A stretch of 64,000 bases of DNA from Rhodocyclaceae bacterium (GCA_013791905.1 VMSX01000029.1:298876-362875); one strand, 5' to 3'. Positions 10,510 through 18,994 are shown, numbered from the stretch's first letter. Numbers and translations: made by a program. Notes: generated from the letters alone by a model not told the origin.

Positions 10510-11115
10510 TTACTTGCGTTCCCCGTGCAGTAACTCGATCAGCTTCAAGGCTTGCAGCTCCATTTCAATCACGCAGCTATCGACAAACGCACGAAAATGC
10601 CGGTAGGCGATCATCGCCGGAATGGCAATGATCAGGCCAAACCCGGTGTTGTAGAGCGCGATGGAAATGCCATGCGCGAGTTGCTGGGGATTGTGACCGA
10701 CGCCGGTGGCCGAGCCGAAAATCTCGATCATGCCGACGATGGTGCCGAACAGGCCCATCAGCGGTGCCATTGAGGCGATGGTGCCAAGGGTAGTAAGGAA
10801 ACGTTCAAGTTCGTGGGCCACGCCGCGGCCGGCTTCCTCGACGGCATCCTTCATTATTTCGCGGGAACTGTTGTTATTCTTGAGACCTGCCGCGAGGATG
10901 CGCCCGAGTGGCGAATGGGCATTCAGCCGCGCCAGAAATTCTTCAGTGATCCCGCCACGCTGATATTCGGCAATGGCGCTTTGCAAGAGGCCGGGCGGTA
11001 CGATTTTGGCGCGCCGCAATGCCGTGCTGCGCTCGATGATGAGTGCAACGGCAATGACGGAAGTTATCAGCAGAAACCAGATCGGCCAACCGGCAGCCTG
11101 AATGATTGAAAACAC
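10510..11115 (-). CDS. exbB: Biopolymer transport protein ExbB/TolQ (MotA family)
   Basis: 201 residues with three membrane helices. The TIASMAPLMGLFGTIVGMI segment is the conserved MotA/TolQ/ExbB proton-channel motif. It is the first gene of the run exbB-exbD-lpxK-kdsB-adk. This order is common in Betaproteobacteria and suggests a role in envelope maintenance, though iron-siderophore uptake cannot be excluded. Confidence 0.94.
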   Translation of the reverse strand: MFSIIQAAGWPIWFLLITSVIAVALIIERSTALRRAKIVPPGLLQSAIAEYQRGGITEEFLARLNAHSPLGRILAAGLKNNNSSREIMKDAVEEAGRGVAHELERFLTTLGTIASMAPLMGLFGTIVGMIEIFGSATGVGHNPQQLAHGISIALYNTGFGLIIAIPAMIAYRHFRAFVDSCVIEMELQALKLIELLHGERK

Positions 11116-11271
11116 GGGCAGTCCTCCCGGACACTACTAGCAGAGCCAGCACTTTACTACGAACCGGGACAGGCCATGTTGCGTCGGCAATGCGGAAAAA
11201 CAGCGGTTTCCCCCCTGTTGTCTTCGCTTGAAATGAAATTCTGCGCCAAGTCTGGCGCATACAATGACTGC

Positions 11272-12726
11272 ATGGATTCCGCCCCGGATATTGCCAATAT
11301 TGTTGATGACTGGCTCAGGCAGTTTGCTGCCTATCCCGCCGCGCATGCTGCGCTGGCACCGGTTGCTGTCTTTCGCGAAATTGGCGCACCAGCCGATCTT
11401 TCCCTTGTCGTGCCAGCCCTTGCCGCGCTGGCTGCCGAGGCGTTGGCACGTGATCGTACGCTCTGGATCGTCACTGCCGACGATAGCCTGCTGCCCGATA
11501 TCTCCAATGCCCTCGACCTGCGCTTGAGACCGCTTTGTCTGGTCCTGCCGGGGGCCGACTACGCTGGCAGCATTGCCCTGCGCGCCACTCTGTCGCTTCT
11601 GAAAAGTCGCCTGACGCGGGCTGCCGAGGATAGCAAAGGCCCGGCCTGGGCCGCCATGCGTACCCGCCTGCGCGTTGATGATGCACTCTGGCGCTCCTGT
11701 CTAGCCTGGAGTGCACGCGGACTCGACCGCGAGACGCCGCCAGCGGCAATCGGCAGCCTGTTTCCGGTGCGCATCGGTCCGTGGGCATTGGCCGAGCGCC
11801 TTGCCGCTCCCGCCGATTGGGTGATGCTGATTCAATCCGGCCAGTTACCGGAAACAGTCCGTACGCCATGGCCAGATGCAAGATGCACCCTGATGCTCGC
11901 CACAGGATTTGTCAGTGGTGTAACCAGTCTGGTTGTCGTTGATGAAGCTATCCGTCTACGTGCCGAAATCGAGGTGCTGGGCCAGGAATTGGCGGAAATG
12001 GAACTGGAACTCGCCACTGCGCAAGGCGAATTGGCCGGATTTACCGAGCGCTACCACGCGCTGATCGCCGGACGGATAGCCGACCTCGATCGCATTCAAG
12101 CCGACTTGGCGCAAGCCAAAATGCAGCGCACCCCTGACGACCCGGCCCTTGATATGGCCGCCCGACAAGCTGCGGCACGTGCTCAACAAACTCGCCGCGA
12201 AAGCGCCGCCTATGGTAACCGCGATGCCAGTGGCGAACACTCAACGGAACAAGTTTTTAAACCCAGTAACGACCTGAAAAAGCGCTTTCGCCAGCTGGCG
12301 CAAAAAATTCATCCTGATCGTGCCTGTAATGAAGCTGATCGGGCTTGGCGCACCCAGCTGATGAGCGAGGCCAATCGCGCCTACCGCGCTGGCGACATTC
12401 GTAGTCTGGATGAGGTATTTGCTCTCTGGCTCGAAGGTCAGCACGGTAACCGATCAACGCTGTCGGGTGCCGTCCCCTCAGCGCCGACTTCCGCAGGCGT
12501 CGATGCGCTGGCTGCCGAGGTGACAAGAATCCGCCAGCGCCTTGTCGCCATCACTACCGAACTCGATCGGCTCTATGGTTCGAAACTCTACGAACTGTTT
12601 GCCGCTGTACGCGTCGCCGCAAAACAGGGGCGTGACCTATTGCAGGAAATGGCCCAACGGCTGGACGGCCAGATAGAGCAGGCCAATAACGAACTGGACC
12701 GGCTGGATCCAGTCGCGGTGAGTTAA
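11272..12726 (+). CDS. Uncharacterised protein with a C-terminal J domain
   Basis: 484 residues. The N-terminal 220 residues are not recognised. A helical, probably coiled-coil stretch (RLRAEIEVLGQELAEMELEL) follows, then a J domain with the HPD motif (LAQKIHPDRA) and NRAYRAGD, then another helical region. The HPD motif suggests it stimulates an Hsp70, but the client is unknown. An alternative ATG at 11233 would add 13 residues. A family A repeat (12469-12490) encodes AVPSAPTS in the linker after the J domain. The gene overlaps the following convergent gene by 4 bp. Confidence 0.75.
   Translation: MDSAPDIANIVDDWLRQFAAYPAAHAALAPVAVFREIGAPADLSLVVPALAALAAEALARDRTLWIVTADDSLLPDISNALDLRLRPLCLVLPGADYAGSIALRATLSLLKSRLTRAAEDSKGPAWAAMRTRLRVDDALWRSCLAWSARGLDRETPPAAIGSLFPVRIGPWALAERLAAPADWVMLIQSGQLPETVRTPWPDARCTLMLATGFVSGVTSLVVVDEAIRLRAEIEVLGQELAEMELELATAQGELAGFTERYHALIAGRIADLDRIQADLAQAKMQRTPDDPALDMAARQAAARAQQTRRESAAYGNRDASGEHSTEQVFKPSNDLKKRFRQLAQKIHPDRACNEADRAWRTQLMSEANRAYRAGDIRSLDEVFALWLEGQHGNRSTLSGAVPSAPTSAGVDALAAEVTRIRQRLVAITTELDRLYGSKLYELFAAVRVAAKQGRDLLQEMAQRLDGQIEQANNELDRLDPVAVS
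12469..12490 (+). repeat. Family A repeat (diverged) inside the J-domain gene
   Basis: GCCGTCCCCTCAGCGCCGACTT, sense to the gene, encoding AVPSAPT in a linker. It lacks the final TT. Confidence 0.6.
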
Positions 12727-13604
12727 AGCAGGATTTCCAGACCCTCGCGCCCCAGCATGACTTCGCAGCCGGGCTCCGGATGGCGACTCATGGCTTCTGC
12801 AAAAACTCTTTCCAGTTCATCGTCACTGCGGGTTGGTTCGTGGTGCGTGCAAATCAGTCGTTTGGCGCCAATGCGCTGCGCCAAATTTATGGCATGGTCA
12901 AAAGAACCATGCCCCCAACCGATCTTTGGCGGATATTCGGCCAGTGTGTAGGCTGTATCGCAGATCAGCAGATCCAGTTCACCTAGGGCGGCATACAGTT
13001 CGGTGTAACGGTGGTCGATCATTGCCTGATAGTTGGCGTGCTCGGGGTCATCGGGGGGGTAGATGTTGGTCCACGGTTCATGGTCACCGGTGAAAAACAT
13101 CGATCGGCCATTGCACGCGACGCGGTAGCCCAGGTTGGGGACCGGATGGTTGAGCAGCACGGGTGTCACGGTCGCATCACCGACGCTGACGGGATTCCCC
13201 ACGGTGAGCGTTTCATATTCAACACCGGCACGCAATTCCGCTTCGCGAATCGGGAAGTAGCTATATTGCATTTGTACATTCATCACCTGCTCGATGCCCT
13301 GCATCGAAACAAGATCGTAGGCCCCATGGATCCGTACCGTGTTGCCCGGAATGTAGAGCGGGACAAAGAAGGGGAGTCCCTGAATATGGTCCCAGTGGGT
13401 ATGGGTGATGAAAATGTTCGCGGTAATGGGCAGGCGCGCGAGCAGAGTTTGTGCGAGAGGGAAAATGCCGGTGCCGGCATCGAGGATGATGAGATTGTCA
13501 TCGTCGCTACGCACCTCAATGCAGGTGGTGTTGCCACCATAGCGCACCGTACGGGGTCCTGGCGAAGGGATCGAGCCACGGACGCCCCACATGGTCACTT
13601 TCAT
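12723..13604 (-). CDS. Metallo-beta-lactamase-fold hydrolase
   Basis: 293 residues. The metal motif HTHWDH, a later TGDHEPW and THHEP give a binuclear metal site of the MBL superfamily. The start MKVTMWGVRGSIPSPG with RYGGNTTC is typical of a subgroup related to phosphodiesterase-like and PqsE/RNase Z-like enzymes. The substrate is unknown. A strong AAGGAG lies before the ATG at 13604. It follows the HDOD gene by 10 bp and is probably co-transcribed with it, hinting at a signalling role. Confidence 0.85.
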   Translation of the reverse strand: MKVTMWGVRGSIPSPGPRTVRYGGNTTCIEVRSDDDNLIILDAGTGIFPLAQTLLARLPITANIFITHTHWDHIQGLPFFVPLYIPGNTVRIHGAYDLVSMQGIEQVMNVQMQYSYFPIREAELRAGVEYETLTVGNPVSVGDATVTPVLLNHPVPNLGYRVACNGRSMFFTGDHEPWTNIYPPDDPEHANYQAMIDHRYTELYAALGELDLLICDTAYTLAEYPPKIGWGHGSFDHAINLAQRIGAKRLICTHHEPTRSDDELERVFAEAMSRHPEPGCEVMLGREGLEILL

Positions 13605-13614
13605 TGTTGCTCCT

Positions 13615-14484
13615 TCATTTTTCCGTGCCAATCTGCGCGAAGGCCTGAGCGTCGTTAACGATTTTCTGCAGGTCACCCAAAGCGGTGATTACCGTTTCGA
13701 TGTTCTCGCCGAAGCGGGTAGGCAGTGATGCCAGCTCTACTTCGCGCCAGGGATTGCCAGAATCGCCGAAGGCAAGCTTGCGACAGATGGCATCAGCCAT
13801 GCGCAGGCAATCGAGCATCGCCGAAGGTGCCGCATCGGTGGCATGATGGTCGCGAATGCAGTTGACGAGCGGCTCGGCAAATTTCCATTTTTTTGCCAGC
13901 AGCGCTCCGACAAAGGCGTGGTCGGCACCGATGACCTCGATCTCGGCTTCATAGAGCGGCTTGCCGCAGTCGACGGTAATCGCCAGAGCCTTCATGAATT
14001 CGCCGACCATGAACTGGGCAAACACCACCTTGCCGAAGTCATGCAGTAGTCCGGCGATGTAGCAATCACCCGGATCGGCTTCAGCGCGTGCATGTTTCTC
14101 GCAAAGCAGGCGCGCAATCGAGGCCACCGAGAGTGAGTGCAGCAGATAGCGCTGGATATCGAAGCCGGTCGTATTGAAGCGGGGCAGGATGCCCACAGCC
14201 GCAAACGACAATGCCAGATTCTTGATGGTGTTGATGCCCAGATAGACGACCGACTGGCCAACCGAGGTGATCTTGTTGGGCAGGCCGTAGTAGGCCGAGT
14301 TGATAACGCGCAAAATCTTGATGGTCATCACCGGGTCCTTTTCGATGACGCCAACCAGGTTTCTGGGCAGGCAGTTGATGTCGCGCGTCATTTCCAGAAT
14401 CACCTGCACGCTTTTCGGAAAGGCAGGCATGCGCTCGACGGCGGTGGTCAGCTTGCGTTCGAGTTCCAGCGTCAGTTGTGGCAT
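13615..14484 (-). CDS. HDOD domain signalling protein
   Basis: 289 residues. One HDOD domain fills most of the protein: LPRNLVGVIEKDPVMTIKIL, then NSAYYGL, GINTIKNLAL, and an HD pair in LLHDFGK. HDOD proteins are regulatory relatives of HD phosphohydrolases found with chemotaxis and two-component systems. No receiver or output domain is attached, so it probably works through partners. No substrate can be deduced. Confidence 0.88.
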   Translation of the reverse strand: MPQLTLELERKLTTAVERMPAFPKSVQVILEMTRDINCLPRNLVGVIEKDPVMTIKILRVINSAYYGLPNKITSVGQSVVYLGINTIKNLALSFAAVGILPRFNTTGFDIQRYLLHSLSVASIARLLCEKHARAEADPGDCYIAGLLHDFGKVVFAQFMVGEFMKALAITVDCGKPLYEAEIEVIGADHAFVGALLAKKWKFAEPLVNCIRDHHATDAAPSAMLDCLRMADAICRKLAFGDSGNPWREVELASLPTRFGENIETVITALGDLQKIVNDAQAFAQIGTEK

Positions 14485-14535
14485 CGGGGGAGACAGGTTT
14501 GAATGAAGCTGTCTCGATTATATCGGCAGGAACGG

Positions 14536-15417
14536 TCAGACTGCCGCTACCCGATCGTAATACCGCGCACGATAAAGCAAGCGGCGCTGGTCGGGGGTTT
14601 CGGTAAATCGGCTGCGGTCGTGCAGCACGTTGTTGCAAACGAGCCCCATGCCTGGCTCCAGTCGGCCTTGCAGTGCCCACGTCGATGTCGCGAGGATGCG
14701 TGCCAACGCAGTAACGGCAGCTTGGGTCAGCGGGTCGCAGTGCCAGAAAATGCTGACCGTGCGCGCCGTATAGCGCATATGCAGAAAACCGGCACTGTCG
14801 ACCGAAAAGACGGGGCCGGGTTGTGCCGGACGTGCCACCCCTTCTTCGCTCATGCGCGGAGGGATGGTCATGGCGTCGGGGGCCGTCAGTGCGCGGATGA
14901 AATCCGGGTTTTCGTCGCGCAGCAGAATGTAGGCGATTTCGTGGTCGAGCAACTGGTTCGCTCCCCCGGTCGCCGCGCTGTGAACACAATGCAGCAGAAG
15001 ACCGCGAATGGTGCGCTCGGGAGGGTTGTAATAGCCGTCGGTGTGCCACTTGATCGGCTTGTCCGTGTAGGGAATGAACTCCTTGCGCTCGCCACGCTCC
15101 GCAGCCCCGCTCACCGAGATCGGTGAAACTGCATCATCGTCGGTGAGCCAGTGGCTGTCGATGCGCAATAATCCAAGTTGGGCACCGAGTTGGCGCGGTA
15201 TCTGTTTGTCGGGGTCAGTGCCGGTTTTACCGACATAAACAGTCATGTTGCAGCTGGCATTCAGGTCGCTAAAGCGTTGACGCTCGGCTGTTTGCAGAAT
15301 GCGCGGATCGTCGATTTCGACGACGATATCCGCCAGTCGCCGGGGGGCAGTATCGAGCTTCCGCTCCCGCCACTGCGCGTAAGCTTGTGCATCGGCAAGA
15401 TCGAAGCAGCCTGACAT
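14536..15417 (-). CDS. TauD/TfdA-like Fe(II)/2-oxoglutarate dioxygenase
   Basis: 293 residues. WHTDGYY supplies the His-x-Asp metal pair, and the distal NNVLHDRSRF supplies the third His with the Arg that binds 2-oxoglutarate. Such enzymes hydroxylate small substrates, for example taurine or gamma-butyrobetaine; this substrate is unknown. GGAAAGAG precedes the ATG at 15417. Its location beside the dsr cluster, on the same strand as the small genes at 15.5-17.4 kb, makes a sulfur-related substrate possible but unproved. Confidence 0.85.
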   Translation of the reverse strand: MSGCFDLADAQAYAQWRERKLDTAPRRLADIVVEIDDPRILQTAERQRFSDLNASCNMTVYVGKTGTDPDKQIPRQLGAQLGLLRIDSHWLTDDDAVSPISVSGAAERGERKEFIPYTDKPIKWHTDGYYNPPERTIRGLLLHCVHSAATGGANQLLDHEIAYILLRDENPDFIRALTAPDAMTIPPRMSEEGVARPAQPGPVFSVDSAGFLHMRYTARTVSIFWHCDPLTQAAVTALARILATSTWALQGRLEPGMGLVCNNVLHDRSRFTETPDQRRLLYRARYYDRVAAV

Positions 15418-15471
15418 GCTCTTTCCTTGGGCGCTCCTGGCGCCGTCACCATGATGGCAGCGAGTCGGCAA

Positions 15472-15497
15472 GCGCCGTCCCGCCAGCGCCGACTTTT
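15472..15497 (+). repeat. Family A repeat at the 3' end of the 188-residue gene
   Basis: CGCCGTCCCGCCAG followed by CGCCGACTTTT, near the consensus. Its final TT overlaps the stop codon of the upstream minus-strand gene. Confidence 0.85.
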
Positions 15498-16062
15498 ATT
15501 TTTCGGGATGAAACAGCCCGGCCAGAGTCTTTTCCAGTAGCTTCAAGGCTTCTGGCGCCTCGATGTCCATGGCCTGATCGACGACCCAGAGCTTGTCCTT
15601 TTCCGGTAAACCCTCGCGCAGGCAAGCGGCAAAATAACGCTTGAAGCCGAAGTCCGGACCGTCCTTGCCATAGCCGAATTCTGCGTAATCAACACTGCGC
15701 CGATTGAACAGATCGAGGAAATGACGCGCCGATTCACCTGGTTGCGCCTCACCCAGCAGCATGTGGCGGTTCTCCTCGACCATTTCAGCCAATTTCTTGG
15801 CTAGCGCGGTAGTGAAGGCGACCCGTTCATCCGCGCCAAGGTCGCGGTAGGCGATGCGGTCTGCCGACTGAGCCAAAAACACCGTGAATTCGCACATGAA
15901 GTCGAAGTAGGGGCGGCCTATGTCGATATCGTAGTCGGCGCTACGCATGCGCTTGATGGCCTCGATGGCGAGTTTCCAAGCCAGAACTGCCACGACGCCG
16001 GCCAGTACTGCCGGAGTGCGTGGCTGGCCGGCGTGAAAGCGGGAACGGATTTTGATGGCCAT
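15496..16062 (-). CDS. Unknown protein beside the dsr cluster
   Basis: 188 residues; family not recognised. There is a hydrophobic stretch near residues 18-35 (PAVLAGVVAVLAWKLAIEAI), possibly amphipathic or a membrane anchor. A mainly helical, charged region follows, with YFDFMCEFTVFLAQSADRIAY and a conserved-looking FGYGKDGPDFGFKRYF segment. There are no metal-binding cysteine clusters. It lies between the TauD-like gene and the DsrC paralogue, flanked on both sides by family A repeats. The context suggests a sulfur-oxidation link; no function can be given. Confidence 0.75.
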   Translation of the reverse strand: MAIKIRSRFHAGQPRTPAVLAGVVAVLAWKLAIEAIKRMRSADYDIDIGRPYFDFMCEFTVFLAQSADRIAYRDLGADERVAFTTALAKKLAEMVEENRHMLLGEAQPGESARHFLDLFNRRSVDYAEFGYGKDGPDFGFKRYFAACLREGLPEKDKLWVVDQAMDIEAPEALKLLEKTLAGLFHPEK

Positions 16063-16070
16063 CTCAGACT

Positions 16071-16096
16071 ACCGCCGTCCCGCCAGCGCCGACTGT
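16071..16096 (+). repeat. Family A repeat between the DsrC paralogue and the 188-residue gene
   Basis: CGCCGTCCCGCCAG followed by CGCCGACTGTT; one base differs in the T-tract. It sits upstream of the 16062 start codon. Confidence 0.8.
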
Positions 16097-16106
16097 TGCG
16101 GATAGA

Positions 16107-16445
16107 TCAGTAACCACCTTTGCCTTTTGGCTGCGGCAGGCCGGCCACGCGGCAACCCTGCTTGGCGGCGCCGCCGTCCGGAAACAACTCGAACAGGAGT
16201 GCGCTGTCGGCATGGGGCATGTCGCCCTCGTCCTGCAGGCCCTTGATCAGGTTGCGCAAATTCGGGGTGTGGCCGTCTTCCTTGAATTTTTCGCGCAGAA
16301 AATTTATGACTTTCATGTGGTCGTCGGTCAGCTGTATGTTATCGGCGGCCGCAATAGCTTGCACCGCCTCTTCGCTGTAATCCGGCTCCAGCAGATAACC
16401 GTAATCGTCTGCTTCTTTTTCGACACCATTGATGACGTAGCTCAT
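16107..16445 (-). CDS. DsrC/TusE-family paralogue with a single C-terminal cysteine
   Basis: 112 residues. It matches DsrC along its length: YLLEPDYSEEAV, LTDDHMKVINFLREKF, LFELFPDGGAAKQGCRVAGL. DsrC proteins carry persulfide sulfur on a swinging C-terminal arm. Here the upstream cysteine (GCRVAGLP) is present, but the penultimate cysteine of true DsrC is replaced by a GKGGY ending. It therefore cannot form the DsrC trisulfide and should act as a TusE-like sulfur carrier or a regulator. A strong AAAGGAGG precedes the ATG. The genuine DsrC is at 21225. Confidence 0.88.
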   Translation of the reverse strand: MSYVINGVEKEADDYGYLLEPDYSEEAVQAIAAADNIQLTDDHMKVINFLREKFKEDGHTPNLRNLIKGLQDEGDMPHADSALLFELFPDGGAAKQGCRVAGLPQPKGKGGY

Positions 16446-16493
16446 GGGCTCCTCCTTTGACTGTGGGTTGGATTGTGAAAAATAATTCAGGTT

Positions 16494-17156
16494 TTATTCT
16501 AGCGTTCCTACGGCGGCCATTGATTTATGGGGAACAAAAATTCCGCAGCCGCGCTTGCGTTCATCGCCGAGTCCATGCCTCTGTATTTTCAGGGTGGCAT
16601 CGGCACCGAGTCCGACCAGCATGAGGCTGAAGCCGTTCAGGGTACCGGCAGAAGTCTGTGCGCGTTGCGATTTGCCGCAGATCAAGCGCGGCGCCATGTC
16701 CAGAGCCGCCAACTGTTGCTGGCAGATCGTCAGAAAATCGACCTCGCTGACCGGCTCGTTTGCCAAACTCGCCGGGGAAATGGAAGAAAACGTGACAAAC
16801 CGGGCATAGAGAACTGAGGTATGCGTTAGCTCGCGCACGTTGGCAGCGCCTATCTCGATCTTGTTGGCGCCCAGTTGCAAATTGGCGCCTGACAGCGCTC
16901 CGCTGGCAGTGTCAGCCTGTTGGCGAGCAAGACGCAAAGCCAGACGCGAACGGCGTGAGAGATACCATTCGCCATTGCCTGGACTGAGTCCTGACAGCAG
17001 GTGCATGCCCGCCAACGGGTCGCCTTCCATCCAGGGCAAAATGCTGCGCACTTCAGCCCAGAGTGCATCGACATATTCGAGGGGCACTGCATAACCCTGC
17101 AAGGAAAATTGCAGATCGACGAATTGTTCTGCTGGGTCGGTCAAAAGGGAATCCAC
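16494..17156 (-). CDS. Stand-alone Cas6/Cmx6-like RAMP protein
   Basis: 220 residues from a GTG at 17156; an in-frame ATG at 17198 is an alternative. The layout resembles the Cas6/Cmx6 family (type I-MYXAN). It has an N-terminal VDLQFSLQG strand, LSRRSRLALRL, LYARFVTF, NGFSLMLVGL, and the C-terminal glycine-rich loop HGLGDERKRGCGIFVPHK. Cas6 cleaves CRISPR RNA, but no CRISPR repeat or other cas gene is in this window. It is embedded among dsr-linked genes and overlaps the preceding small gene, so it probably has another RNA role. Assignment is by remembered family signatures, not by a search. Confidence 0.72.
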   Translation of the reverse strand: MDSLLTDPAEQFVDLQFSLQGYAVPLEYVDALWAEVRSILPWMEGDPLAGMHLLSGLSPGNGEWYLSRRSRLALRLARQQADTASGALSGANLQLGANKIEIGAANVRELTHTSVLYARFVTFSSISPASLANEPVSEVDFLTICQQQLAALDMAPRLICGKSQRAQTSAGTLNGFSLMLVGLGADATLKIQRHGLGDERKRGCGIFVPHKSMAAVGTLE

Positions 17157-17389
17157 TACAGTTGTTCTTTCGCCGCTTCCAGCTGCTGCTTCGACCATAG
17201 GGCCATCACTTCGGCCCAGCGTCCGGCGGTCAGCGGGTCAATATCGAAAATGGTAAAGCGGGTTCCCTCGCGGATGCGCAGGCGCAACAAAGGCATACCG
17301 CCACCCTGGAATTCGAACTGCTGCAATTCGATCTCCTGATTGCCGATGGGCACACGAAATTTGTCTAAGCTGGTAATCTTATTGTCCAC
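17156..17389 (-). CDS. Small conserved protein of unknown function
   Basis: 77 residues, starting with GTG. It reads ITSLDKFRVPIGNQEIELQ, then GGMPLLRLRIREGTRFTIFD and an IDPLTAGRWAEVM motif, compatible with a small beta-rich domain. It may be the DUF6967 group; that is recalled, not checked. Its stop TAG overlaps the GTG of the Cas6-like gene (TAGTG), pointing to coupled translation and a joint function. It is the first gene leftward from the dsrA control region. Confidence 0.7.
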   Translation of the reverse strand: MDNKITSLDKFRVPIGNQEIELQQFEFQGGGMPLLRLRIREGTRFTIFDIDPLTAGRWAEVMALWSKQQLEAAKEQL

Positions 17390-17698
17390 GATATAAGGTT
17401 CACAAGGCAGTTAGAAATTTCTGGCAGCCAGCAAAGATTTGCCAGCAGCCCCGGGTAGCAACTACTGGCCGACATATGGGGATAGACTATCGCATCGCAA
17501 GGTGCAAGTAACCATTCCCTGGTGGGAGTGAGGGAATCTAACCCTTTCGGGTAGGTTCACTTAACCCATCTAAAAGGGTTAATCTACCCTCCGGAAGTAT
17601 GGCGTGCGGACCGGATCAAACCGACAATGCTCTGCAATCCGGTTCTGGACGCATGCCACGCGATCAGTTCCCCAACAGCCACAAATAAAGGAGACAAC
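17390..17698. promoter_or_regulatory. dsrA upstream region with nested inverted repeats
   Basis: 309 bp without genes between the small divergent gene and dsrA. It holds ATTCCCT-N10-AGGGAAT (17514-17537), TTAACCC-N8-GGGTTAA (17561-17582), and an outer pair GGGTAG (17549-17554) with CTACCC (17584-17589) enclosing the second repeat. A small ACCC-TTTC-GGGT stem (17541-17552) competes with the outer pair. These look like operators or a leader RNA controlling the dsr operon. No convincing -35/-10 pair was found. AAAGGAG at 17687-17693 is the dsrA ribosome binding site. Confidence 0.6.
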
Positions 17699-18994
17699 AT
17701 GGCCAAACAGCCTCATGCAACCCCCTTACTAGACGAACTCGAAAAAGGTCCCTGGCCGAGTTTTGTTACGGGTTTAAAGCGTCTCGCCAAGGACAAGGAT
17801 TACGTCGTCGATGTGCTCGGTCACCTCGAGCATTCCTACAAAACCCGCAAGGGCTACTGGAAGGGCGGCACGGTTGGTGTGATTGGTTATGGCGGTGGTG
17901 TTATCCCCCGCTTTACCGAAATCAAGAACGAAAAGGGCGAGGCGACCTTCAAGGATGCCGCCGAGTTCCATACAATTCGAATCATGCCGCCAGCGGGTAT
18001 GCATTACGATACCAGCACCCTGCGTCAGCTCTGTGATGTTTGGGAAAAGTTCGGCTCCGGCCTGATTGCCTTGCACGGCCAGACAGGCGACATGATGTTC
18101 CAGGGGTGCACCAGCGAGAACGTGCAACCAGCCTGGGATGAATTCAACAAGCTGGGCTTCGACATGGGTGGTGCCGGCCCGTCCGTGCGTACCATCATGT
18201 CCTGCGTTGGTGCTGCGCGCTGCGAGCAGTCCTGCTACGACGAAGCCAAGGGCAACTATCTGCTGACCAACCGCTTCCTCGATGACATCCATCGTCCGGC
18301 ACTGCCCTACAAGTTCAAGTTCAAGCTCTCCGGGTGCCCGAATGACTGTATGAACGCCATCCAGCGTTCCGACATGGCCATTATTGGTACCTGGCGCGAC
18401 AACATGCGCAGCGACGAAACGATGGCTCGCGCCTGGTTCGCCAAGCATGGCATGAATGAACTGGTGAACGACGTCATCAGCCTGTGCCCGAGTCGCGCCA
18501 TCCAGATCAAGGATGCCGGCGCTGTCAGCAAGGATGCGCACATCACCAGCGTCAAGGTCAGCGACAGCCAGTCCCTCGAAATCAACAACAAGGACTGCGT
18601 GCGCTGCATGCACTGCATCAACGTCATGACTGGCGCACTGGCCACTGGCAAGGACAAGGGCGCGGCAATTTTGATCGGTGGCAAGAGCCATCTCAAGATC
18701 GGCGCACTGATGGGCACCCTAGTGGTTCCCTTCATGAAGCTGAAAACTGACGAAGACTACGAGAAGCTTACCGATCTGGCGCAGACTGTCATCGATTTCT
18801 TTGCCGAAAACGCGCTGGAGCACGAGCGCACCGGTGAAATGATCGAGCGTATCGGCATGGCTAACTTCCTCGAAGGTATCGGTCTTGAGGTCGATGCCAA
18901 CATGGTGTCCAGTCCGCGCTCGAACCCCTACGTCAATACTGGCGACTGGGACGAGGAAGTGGCGCGCATGAACGCCAAAAAAGCGGCTGCCTGA
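17699..18994 (+). CDS. dsrA: Reverse dissimilatory sulfite reductase alpha subunit
   Basis: 431 residues, standard length. With DsrB it forms the cytoplasmic siroheme enzyme that here should oxidise DsrC-bound sulfur to sulfite. The siroheme/[4Fe-4S] ligands are visible as Cys169-x5-Cys175 (CVGAARC) and Cys213-x3-Cys217 (CPNDC). A ferredoxin-like insert follows with CVRCMHC. The ATG at 17699 follows AAAGGAGACAAC. It is the first gene of a 13-kb plus-strand cluster. The presence of dsrL and dsrEFH indicates the oxidative rather than the sulfite-reducing type. Confidence 0.98.
   Translation: MAKQPHATPLLDELEKGPWPSFVTGLKRLAKDKDYVVDVLGHLEHSYKTRKGYWKGGTVGVIGYGGGVIPRFTEIKNEKGEATFKDAAEFHTIRIMPPAGMHYDTSTLRQLCDVWEKFGSGLIALHGQTGDMMFQGCTSENVQPAWDEFNKLGFDMGGAGPSVRTIMSCVGAARCEQSCYDEAKGNYLLTNRFLDDIHRPALPYKFKFKLSGCPNDCMNAIQRSDMAIIGTWRDNMRSDETMARAWFAKHGMNELVNDVISLCPSRAIQIKDAGAVSKDAHITSVKVSDSQSLEINNKDCVRCMHCINVMTGALATGKDKGAAILIGGKSHLKIGALMGTLVVPFMKLKTDEDYEKLTDLAQTVIDFFAENALEHERTGEMIERIGMANFLEGIGLEVDANMVSSPRSNPYVNTGDWDEEVARMNAKKAAA

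Noticed and set aside
11228..11265. TTGAAA and TACAAT upstream of the J-domain gene as a promoter
   Set aside because: The spacing is 26 bp, too long for sigma-70.
16494..17389. A CRISPR-Cas locus around the Cas6-like gene
   Set aside because: No direct-repeat array, no Cas1/Cas2 and no effector genes are seen within the window.
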